Source: an uncultured Lachnospiraceae bacterium (lineage in GTDB: Bacteria > Bacillota > Clostridia > Lachnospirales > Lachnospiraceae). From it: 64,000 nucleotides of DNA. Each line of letters starts with the position of its first letter. Position 1 is the first letter of the stretch. Shown here one piece after another: positions 57,385 to 64,000 of the stretch. A program made the translations under genes and the position numbers. Below the pieces are notes generated by a model, which worked only from the letters and a program-made list of their open reading frames with translations, did not search any database and was not told where the DNA came from. The stretch is from contig CAJUIS010000005.1 in NCBI GenBank assembly GCA_910586645.1, forward strand, positions 48,501 through 112,500, in the 5' to 3' direction.

Positions 57385-60300
57385 GCCTCTTTTTCCCCTT
57401 TCATCCGGGCAATCAGTTCCTCTTCTGAAAATTCTTTCAGCCTGCGGTATTGATATCCCGGAACCTTTGCGTCAAAATGGCAGACAGAACGAAATTCACA
57501 GTAATCACACCCTGTTTTTCCTGAAAGGGCATAGGGAGACACAGCAATCTTTCCCTCCATCATACGCTGTCCCAAATGCAGAACCGTCTCATTGACATAA
57601 GAAGACAGTGCAAGAAAGTCCTCCGCTGACAGCGTCTTTGAAGTCTTTTTTATACTGCCGTCCTTATTCGTCCCAACGCAGACCACGTCGGAATTTACGC
57701 CTCCGCCTTCCAGGAAAGCAGCGTCCAGGCCGCAAAGAACCTCCCTGTCTTCGTTTGCAATTCCGTTCAGTTTTAATTCGGCAAAAATTTTTTCCCTGAG
57801 CGCTTCCCCGCTCAGGCTTTCATCTGTTTCTATCACAGGATCCCTGACATGGTAATAAAAAATTCCGGCGGGAATCACCTGGCGCTTTGGATACCGTTTC
57901 TGCATTAATTCAAGCGCCGCATTCATATATACGACCAATTGAAGCTGAAGGCCGTGATAAATGTTTAAAAACTGGAAACCTGTATTGCCGGACTTATAAT
58001 CAATCACCTTTACATACAATCTGTCATCCGTCTCATACGTATCGATACGGTCAATGCGTCCGCCAAGATGCATCTTCTCTTCCTCTGTCAACTGAAAATT
58101 CACAGCGTCTAAATCTTCCGCATAAGAAAAGGAAACCTCAAACCCGTCCGGCGTAAACTTCCCTTTTCTCACCTGATACAGCAATGCATTGACTGTACGC
58201 TTTAAAATCCGGTACATCCGCTCCTTTGCATACCGGCTTCTCGCATTTTCGTACAACGCGGGATTGTGATTGGATATCAGAGCCTGCTCCATGGATTCCA
58301 AAAGCAGCTCCTCGCTCTCTTCCCCCGTAATCGTAAACCAACTGTATCCCTTTCTTTCAATTCCGCAGGAAAACAATTCCAAAACTTCGTGAAAAATATT
58401 TCCATAATCCACGGCATAAAATCCGCTCTTGGCACGCTCCTTCAAATTCAGGCCATAAGAAAGGAAATGTGAAAACGCGCAGGACGCAAACTTCTCCAGC
58501 CTGGTTACGCTGCCGTAAAGCTCTCTTCCGTACAGCGCCTTTGTCACAGCCAGGGAAATCGGCGTCTCCTTGTACTGAAGCTTCGCAGCAAAAAAAATCC
58601 TCTGAAGCTCCTCTTTCCAATTTTCCCTGCATTCATACCAGCGGCAAAGCGACGCCCAGTGCCTGAGAGCCTTTACCTGTCCTGTGCGCTTCCACTCCTG
58701 CGCATGCTCTATGCCTTCAATCAAAAGCTCTCTTGCATTCTCTGCCGTCACAATCCGCTCTGCAAAAGGCTCTGCATCAATTTCACAGACAGACAGATTT
58801 TCATACAGTTTTACAATCGTGTGGATCAGATAGGAACTCTGCCTCGCCTTCCCTTCTCCGTCTACCCTTACATAAGATAAGTACAATTTTTCCGAAGGCT
58901 TCGTCAGATTCAGGTAGAGGTAAAATCTCTGAAGAAACGTTTTTTCCCTGACCGTGGGAGCAAGTTCCATCTTCATTCCAAAAAGCTGTTCCCTCTCCTG
59001 CTGTGACAAAATCCCGTCCGCTCCCCCCGTTTTTGGAATCACACCGTCATTTACGCCGGCAAAAAACAGAACTTTCACATTGTCAAGCCGTGTCCGCTCA
59101 ATATCCCCAAAGACAACTCTGTCATGTCCCGGCGGCAGGATTCCCACTTTGGCAGCTTCAAATCCCGCATCCAAAATTTTTGCATATTCTTCCGTCGTCA
59201 TTGTCTCATCGCCCAAAAGTTCCGTCATTTTATCGAACAAGTCCATGACAATCCGGTAAATCTGCGCATACTCTTTCGCATTTTTCAAATCTTTAGCCGC
59301 TTCATAATAAAGCTCTTTCTGCTTTAAAAACTGTTCGGCATTCCGGTTCGTTAAAAAACGGTACAGCGCATGCGTCTGTTTTTCCACGGTAAGATTTTTT
59401 TCACTGAAATCATCGCACAAAACCACAAACTGTTCATATACCCTGTTTCGGATCTCATTGACTGCAGCAAGTGATTCCTCCTCATAGCCAGGCGGCAGAT
59501 AACAAAAATTTTCACTCCATTTCTTCCTTCCACGCACGCCTGCCGCCAGACAGTAATTTTCCAGAAGATCCACATCCTCCCTTGCAACGCCGGACATCCC
59601 GCTCCTTAAGTACCGGAATACGCTTTCATTGGAAAAATTACATCGTAAAACTTCCAGAACAGAACGCAGAAACTCAATAAACGGATGGAACAGAATTGTC
59701 GTCTTCTGATCCAGAAACAGCGGAATATGATACTCTTCAAACACTTCCTGCGCATATGTTTCATAACCGGGCAAATCTCCGCAGACAATTGCAATCTCCC
59801 GGTAACGGTATCCCTGTCTTCTGACAAGCCGGGCAATCTCTCTTGCAATGTAATGCATCTCTTCCCTTGGATTTTTCAAACTATTTATCACAAGAGACGA
59901 AATGTCTTTCAAAAAAAACTTCCCGCCTTTTTGCCGGAACAGATTCTGTTCCAGAAAATGCAGAGAAGGCGAATTTTGAAACCGGCTTTTTTCTCCATGC
60001 TCCAAAACAATGGGATCCTTTATTTCCACATGCAGCTTATCCGCCATGCCCGCAAGCGTTTTGATCATTTTTTTGCTCATATAAAACAGCTCGTGTATGC
60101 CCGCGCAGCGCCAGGGATTTTCACGAATATCAATGGACGCCGTCACATAAATGTCTTCTGCAATTTTAAGAAGTTTCCCAAGAAGCTGGTTCTGCACCGG
60201 AGTAAACCCGGTAAACCCGTCTAAGGCAATAACGCTGTCTTTTAAAAGAGAAGAGGCGTCCGCCGCTTCGGAAAGCAGCGTAAGCGTCTCTTCCGCAGTA

Positions 60301-60821
60301 ATAAAACGTCCTTCCAGAAAATCCAAAAATCCCTGGTACATGGCCAGCACATCGTTTAATTTATAAGAAAAACTTCCTTTCGGAAGCTTTTCTATCACCT
60401 CGGACAACTGCTGAGGAGTCACATTATACTGCGACAGTTCTGAAATCAAAGACTTTACCTCGCCGATATAACCCATCTTTGTCATATTTTTTTTCAGAAC
60501 GGTAAGGCAGGCGGCCTTCTTCTGCGCCACTTTTCTTAAAATCAGATTCTTGCCTGTTTCTTCCAGAACCTGGCGTTTCAGGCCGCCTGTCTCGTCAAAG
60601 ACACGGTAAGCCAGGCGGTTGAAGCTTAAAACGTCAATATTCATAATGCTGTGCCCCGGATGCAGGGACACAAGCTCTCTTTGCGTCTGCATCGTAAACT
60701 GTTCCGGCACAATCACCAGAAAATTTCTGTTCGGATCCGCATCCGCCTGCCTTATAATATTTTCATGGATATAACGGGTCTTTCCGCTGCCGGAATTCCC
60801 CAAAATAAACTGCAGCGCCAT
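57381..60821 (-). CDS. addB: ATP-dependent nuclease subunit B (AddB)
   Basis: A 1146-residue partner of AddA. It starts with a Walker A motif (FILGNSGSGKTRYIHENI) and has a C-terminal RecB-like nuclease (KVIDYKSGNTGFQFLNIYHG, near 955). The cysteines of the iron-sulfur staple are visible as a distant cysteine (KFASCAFSHFL, near 780) and the terminal TGCDYCEFRSVCHFD (near 1105). It lies 16 bases after the AIM24-family gene and overlaps addA. Length and motifs are normal. Confidence 0.96.
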   Translation of the reverse strand: MALQFILGNSGSGKTRYIHENIIRQADADPNRNFLVIVPEQFTMQTQRELVSLHPGHSIMNIDVLSFNRLAYRVFDETGGLKRQVLEETGKNLILRKVAQKKAACLTVLKKNMTKMGYIGEVKSLISELSQYNVTPQQLSEVIEKLPKGSFSYKLNDVLAMYQGFLDFLEGRFITAEETLTLLSEAADASSLLKDSVIALDGFTGFTPVQNQLLGKLLKIAEDIYVTASIDIRENPWRCAGIHELFYMSKKMIKTLAGMADKLHVEIKDPIVLEHGEKSRFQNSPSLHFLEQNLFRQKGGKFFLKDISSLVINSLKNPREEMHYIAREIARLVRRQGYRYREIAIVCGDLPGYETYAQEVFEEYHIPLFLDQKTTILFHPFIEFLRSVLEVLRCNFSNESVFRYLRSGMSGVAREDVDLLENYCLAAGVRGRKKWSENFCYLPPGYEEESLAAVNEIRNRVYEQFVVLCDDFSEKNLTVEKQTHALYRFLTNRNAEQFLKQKELYYEAAKDLKNAKEYAQIYRIVMDLFDKMTELLGDETMTTEEYAKILDAGFEAAKVGILPPGHDRVVFGDIERTRLDNVKVLFFAGVNDGVIPKTGGADGILSQQEREQLFGMKMELAPTVREKTFLQRFYLYLNLTKPSEKLYLSYVRVDGEGKARQSSYLIHTIVKLYENLSVCEIDAEPFAERIVTAENARELLIEGIEHAQEWKRTGQVKALRHWASLCRWYECRENWKEELQRIFFAAKLQYKETPISLAVTKALYGRELYGSVTRLEKFASCAFSHFLSYGLNLKERAKSGFYAVDYGNIFHEVLELFSCGIERKGYSWFTITGEESEELLLESMEQALISNHNPALYENARSRYAKERMYRILKRTVNALLYQVRKGKFTPDGFEVSFSYAEDLDAVNFQLTEEEKMHLGGRIDRIDTYETDDRLYVKVIDYKSGNTGFQFLNIYHGLQLQLVVYMNAALELMQKRYPKRQVIPAGIFYYHVRDPVIETDESLSGEALREKIFAELKLNGIANEDREVLCGLDAAFLEGGGVNSDVVCVGTNKDGSIKKTSKTLSAEDFLALSSYVNETVLHLGQRMMEGKIAVSPYALSGKTGCDYCEFRSVCHFDAKVPGYQYRRLKEFSEEELIARMKGEKEA

Positions 60822-60837
60822 ATATTTCCAAACTCCT

Positions 60838-61512
60838 CTATCTTGAAGGCAAAAACGGAATCAGGGAACCTGCCATCTGCCCAATCGGCATTGACTGAAG
60901 CAGCACGCGTCCCGGCCCTGTAATCTCGGTATTAAACACGCCTTCTCCGCCAAACAGCATATTTTTTACGCCCGGCACTTTTTTAATGTCCATAGAACAG
61001 GTCGAATCCATTGCCGCCAGATATCCGGTATCCACTAAAATTGACTGGCCTGCGGCAAGCGTATACTCTTTGATATAGCCGTCAAATTCCACAAACGCTA
61101 CGCCCTGCCCGGAAAGCTTCTGCATAATGAATCCCTCTCCGCCAAAGAAACCGCTTCCCGCCTTTTTCTGGAAGAAAATCGACATTTCAATGCCGGACGT
61201 TGACGCCAGAAATGCCGTTTTCTGACAGATCATGTCTTTGCCCGGGGAAATCTCAAACGCCCGGATTGCACCCGGAAAGCTGGACGCAAAGGCAATCATT
61301 CCCGGCGCGCCTACCGCAGTATAGTGATTGACAAACATACTCTCACCGCTGAACATCCTGCCAAACATCTTCCCGGCTCCGCCGCCTACAGTCTCCATTT
61401 TCATATTCGGCGACATCCAGGACATCGCCCCTTTTTCCGTAATCATCATTTCGTTTGCTTCCAGTTCGCAAATTACGACTGGCATCGGTTCGCCTTCAAT
61501 GGAATATCTCAT
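60838..61512 (-). CDS. AIM24/TIGR00266-family protein
   Basis: A 224-residue beta-rich protein of the AIM24 family: MPVVICELEANEMMITEKGAM near the start, GEGFIMQKLSGQGVAFVEFDG in the middle and VFNTEITGPGRVLLQSMPIG near the end. The bacterial function is unknown; the mitochondrial member helps organise inner-membrane complexes. It stands between ackA and addB with gaps of 18 and 16 bases, so it is probably translated from the same message. Confidence 0.86.
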   Translation of the reverse strand: MRYSIEGEPMPVVICELEANEMMITEKGAMSWMSPNMKMETVGGGAGKMFGRMFSGESMFVNHYTAVGAPGMIAFASSFPGAIRAFEISPGKDMICQKTAFLASTSGIEMSIFFQKKAGSGFFGGEGFIMQKLSGQGVAFVEFDGYIKEYTLAAGQSILVDTGYLAAMDSTCSMDIKKVPGVKNMLFGGEGVFNTEITGPGRVLLQSMPIGQMAGSLIPFLPSR

Positions 61513-61530
61513 ATCATTTTCCCTCCAGTA

Positions 61531-62724
61531 TTATTTTTTTATCAGTGCAACCGTTTCCCGGCAAATGGCAAGCTCTTCGTTTGTCGGAACTAAAAGAACC
61601 GCAACGCGTGAATCCGGCGTTGAAAGCGTCACTTCCTCGCCTCTGGCCTTATTTGCCTCTTTATCCAGCTCAATGCCAAGATAGCCAAGATAGGAACAAA
61701 TCTTCTCTCTGACTTTGCCGTCGTTTTCACCAACTCCTGCTGTAAAGCAGATTACGTCAACGCCGTTCATCGCCGCCACGTAAGAGCCGATATATTTTGC
61801 CGCCCGGTAACAGAATACGTCTCTTGCCGCCTTTGCACGCGCATCTCCTTCGCCCGCCGCACGATCGAGATCCCTGAAATCGCTCGACAAACCGGAAAGT
61901 CCATATACGCCGGATTCCTTATTCAGCACATTCAAAATCTCCTCAAGGCCAAGCCCTTCTTTTTTTGCAAGAAACTCAACTGCGGAAGGATCGATATCCC
62001 CCGAACGCGTCCCCATCACAAGCCCCTCCAAAGGAGACAGGCCCATGGAAGTGTCGATGGATTTCCCGTTTTTCACTGCGCAGACGCTTGCGCCGTTGCC
62101 AAGATGGCAGACAATCGTTTTTAAGCTTTCGCATGGTTTATTCAGCATTTCCGCCGCACGTTTTGATACGTAACTGTGGCTGGTTCCATGGAACCCGTAT
62201 TTACGCACTTTGTATTTCTCATAATATTCATATGGAACGCCGTAAAGATAAGCTTCCATCGGCATCGTCTGGTGAAACGCCGTGTCAAATACGCCGGCCA
62301 TCGGCACATCCTTTAATACTTCCTGACACGCGCGCACCCCGATCAAATTCGCCGGGTTATGAAGCGGGGCCAAATCGGAGCATTCCTCTACCGCCTGTAT
62401 TACCTCTTCGTTAATCAATGTGGAACTTGCGAATCTTTCTCCGCCATGCACCAGGCGGTGTCCGACTGCGTCGATTTCATCCAGGCTCTTGAATACGCCG
62501 GTCTTTGGATTTACCAGCGCGTCTAATACCATACGCACTGCCTCCGTATGCGTCGGCATGGCGCATTCCGTAATTTCCTTTTCCCCGCCGTTTGGCTGGT
62601 ACACCAGCCTGCCGTCTATTCCGATACGCTCGCACAGTCCTTTTGCAAGAGCTTTCTCGCTGTCAGAATCAATGACCTGATACTTCAGCGAAGAACTGCC
62701 GCAATTAATGACTAACACATTCAT
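61531..62724 (-). CDS. ackA: Acetate kinase
   Basis: A 397-residue ASKHA-fold kinase converting acetyl phosphate and ADP to acetate and ATP. It starts MNVLVINCGSSSLKYQVIDS and contains RYGFHGTSHSYVS-like YGFHGTSHSYVSKRAAEML, HLGNGASVCAV and GVGENDGKVREKI motifs. The ATG at 62724 has AAGGAGAG upstream; the frame is open to 62754. pta, its usual neighbour, is not seen on either side. It is probably the first gene of a message that continues into addBA and maf. Confidence 0.97.
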   Translation of the reverse strand: MNVLVINCGSSSLKYQVIDSDSEKALAKGLCERIGIDGRLVYQPNGGEKEITECAMPTHTEAVRMVLDALVNPKTGVFKSLDEIDAVGHRLVHGGERFASSTLINEEVIQAVEECSDLAPLHNPANLIGVRACQEVLKDVPMAGVFDTAFHQTMPMEAYLYGVPYEYYEKYKVRKYGFHGTSHSYVSKRAAEMLNKPCESLKTIVCHLGNGASVCAVKNGKSIDTSMGLSPLEGLVMGTRSGDIDPSAVEFLAKKEGLGLEEILNVLNKESGVYGLSGLSSDFRDLDRAAGEGDARAKAARDVFCYRAAKYIGSYVAAMNGVDVICFTAGVGENDGKVREKICSYLGYLGIELDKEANKARGEEVTLSTPDSRVAVLLVPTNEELAICRETVALIKK

Positions 62725-62765
62725 ATTCTCATCTCTCCTTATCCTGTTATTCAATTCCTATAAAA

Positions 62766-62794
62766 AGTATAACCCTTTTTTTCATATGAGACAA
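62766..62794 (-). promoter_or_regulatory. ackA promoter
   Basis: TTGTCT (62794-62789), 17 bases, TATACT (62771-62766) on the minus strand, 41 bases before the ackA ATG. Confidence 0.82.
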
Positions 62795-62899
62795 TGTTAA
62801 AATTTATTTTTCCGCCAATTGTTTTCCCATTATCTGATTCTTTTATTATAAAATATTTCAAAAAAATTTCAAGTTCTTTCCATGATTGCGGCGCCCGGC

Positions 62900-62928
62900 T
62901 TGAACCGTATCCAAAAGAATGATATAGT
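62900..62928 (+). promoter_or_regulatory. tmcAL promoter
   Basis: TTGAAC (62900-62905), 17 bases, TATAGT (62923-62928), 33 bases before the tmcAL start. It is divergent from the ackA promoter. Confidence 0.8.
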
Positions 62929-62961
62929 AGGGAAAAAAATTTTTTCAGGAGAGAAACAAAC

Positions 62962-64000
62962 ATGAAAGCCGTAGGAATCATTGCAGAATACAATCCGTTT
63001 CATAACGGACATGCATATCAGATACAAAAAGCAAAAGAACTGTCCCATGCAGATTATGCCGTTGTGGCAATGAGCGGCAATTTCGTCCAGCGGGGCGCTC
63101 CTGCCATCCTGGACAAATTCATCCGCACGTACATGGCCTTAAGCGGAGGCGCCGATTTTGTCTTTGAACTTCCTGCCGTCTGGGCAACCGCTTCCGCCGA
63201 ATATTTCGCGTCTGCAGGCGTCGCCCTCTTTGATGCGCTTGGCTGCATAGACTGCATCAGCTTTGGATGTGAAACGCCGGATTTGCCGCTTTTATCAAAG
63301 ATCGCAGACATTCTTTCCGATGAACCGGAGATCTACGCAAAACGTTTGCGTTCTTTTTTAAAGCAGGGCCTTCCCTTTCCTTCCGCCCGAAAACAGGCGC
63401 TTGCCGGAATTTTTCACGCCGATCTTTCCGGCGTCCTTGGTTCTCCCAACAATATTCTGGCTCTGGAATATCTCAAAGCATTGATTCGCCAAAAATCCGC
63501 CCTCTGCCCTGTTCTGATCGAACGGAAGGGAAGCGGCTACCATGAGACAGATCTGAATCAAAAATACTGTTCCGCGACTGCCCTTCGGAATCTTCTGCTC
63601 TCCCCGTCTTGCTGTCAGGAAAACGTCCGCCTGTCCGATACGCTTTCCAGCCTTGCGCCGCAGGAAGCCGCTTCCTGCCTTATGTCTCTTCCTGCGCATT
63701 TTCTGACGGAGAACGATTTTTCCTCTGTGCTGTATTACAAACTTCTCTGCGAACGAAGCCGTGGGTTTTCCCTTTATGCAGACAGCTCTCAGGAGCTCTC
63801 CAACCGGATTTGCCGCGCTCTTTCTGATTTCAGAAGCTTCAAAAACTTCTGTGAAAAACTCAAAAGCAAAGATATGACTTACACCCGCATCAGCCGCCTG
63901 CTGTTTCATATTCTTCTTGATATCCGTCAAAAGGATTATGAAAATGGAAGAGAACTTGGATATATCCCCTATCTCCGCCTGCTTGGCTTCCGAAAAGAAG
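62962..64000 (+). CDS. tmcAL: tRNA(Met) cytidine acetate ligase TmcAL (partial, runs off the window)
   Basis: The first 346 codons of a protein starting MKAVGIIAEYNPFHNGHAYQ. The HIGH-like nucleotide-binding motif (HNGH, residues 15-18), VAMSGNFVQRGAPAI and ELPAVWATASAEYFASAGV are diagnostic of the YlbM/TmcAL family, which makes N4-acetylcytidine at the wobble position of elongator tRNA-Met using acetate and ATP. AGGAGAG precedes the ATG. Full-length members have about 400 residues, so some 50 are missing at the window edge. It is divergent from ackA, whose product acetate is its substrate. Confidence 0.93.
   Translation, partial: MKAVGIIAEYNPFHNGHAYQIQKAKELSHADYAVVAMSGNFVQRGAPAILDKFIRTYMALSGGADFVFELPAVWATASAEYFASAGVALFDALGCIDCISFGCETPDLPLLSKIADILSDEPEIYAKRLRSFLKQGLPFPSARKQALAGIFHADLSGVLGSPNNILALEYLKALIRQKSALCPVLIERKGSGYHETDLNQKYCSATALRNLLLSPSCCQENVRLSDTLSSLAPQEAASCLMSLPAHFLTENDFSSVLYYKLLCERSRGFSLYADSSQELSNRICRALSDFRSFKNFCEKLKSKDMTYTRISRLLFHILLDIRQKDYENGRELGYIPYLRLLGFRKE

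Overview
The window reads as chromosomal DNA of an anaerobic, spore-forming Firmicute of the class Clostridia, most likely a gut Lachnospiraceae. The reasons are the gene order nusB-xseA-xseB-ispA-dxs-tlyA-nadK-argR-recN-spoIVB, the ylxM-ffh-rpsP-khpA cluster, addB-addA, a ferredoxin-dependent indolepyruvate oxidoreductase, a SleL/YaaH-type spore hydrolase, and promoters of the TTGACA-17-TATAAT type with AGGAGG ribosome binding sites. Most genes lie on the minus strand. No rRNA, tRNA, CRISPR array, transposase or integrase was found.

Region by region. 1-10.5 kb (minus): an Asp23-like gene, then nusB, exonuclease VII, isoprenoid precursor genes (ispA, dxs), tlyA, nadK, argR, recN and spoIVB. 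spo0A, the usual next gene, is not found immediately after spoIVB; another gene, cut by the window edge, starts there. 10.5-14.4 kb (minus): ylxM-ffh-rpsP-khpA followed by gpmI. 14.4-18.2 kb: an AT-rich accessory island holding a truncated type III methyltransferase start, a small unknown gene, an AbiE type IV toxin-antitoxin pair, about 0.8 kb with a probable stand-alone structured RNA and a pseudoknot-like repeat set, a DUF4303 gene and a second decayed gene end. 18.2-20.1 kb (plus): an ArsR-family repressor, a TPFCSCSS-type permease and a cysteine-rich thioredoxin. 20.1-22.6 kb (minus): phosphoesterase, HD-domain and CmpB-family membrane proteins.

22.7-26.8 kb (minus): a fructose operon fruK-fruA-HPr-fruR; its HPr has lysine at position 46 instead of the regulatory serine, and TTTGAnTGA repeats cover the promoter. 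26.9-34 kb: queH, small envelope proteins, a left-handed beta-helix transferase, a PH-domain protein, topB and an acyl-CoA ligase. 34.3-39.6 kb: an amidohydrolase, then iorA-iorB-paaK, which together would oxidise aryl-pyruvates to aryl-acetyl-CoA and release the acid, followed by a nicotinamidase. 39.8-44.4 kb: a 1548-residue secreted GH84 glycosidase. 44.5-50.6 kb: deoB, an 885-residue unknown zinc-ribbon/helical protein and, divergently, htpG under a CIRCE element. 50.6-53.1 kb: spore hydrolase, PrsA-like foldase and a small acidic protein. 53.2-62.8 kb: ackA, an AIM24-family gene, addB, addA and maf in one tight run. The last gene, tmcAL, leaves the window.

The most promising material for novelty is the 14.4-18.2 kb island (especially the plus-strand RNA at about 16.74-17.00 kb and the interlocked repeats at 17.06-17.12 kb), the unknown 885-residue protein, and the fructose-operon HPr without Ser46. 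All family names come from recognising motifs by eye; no database search was run.
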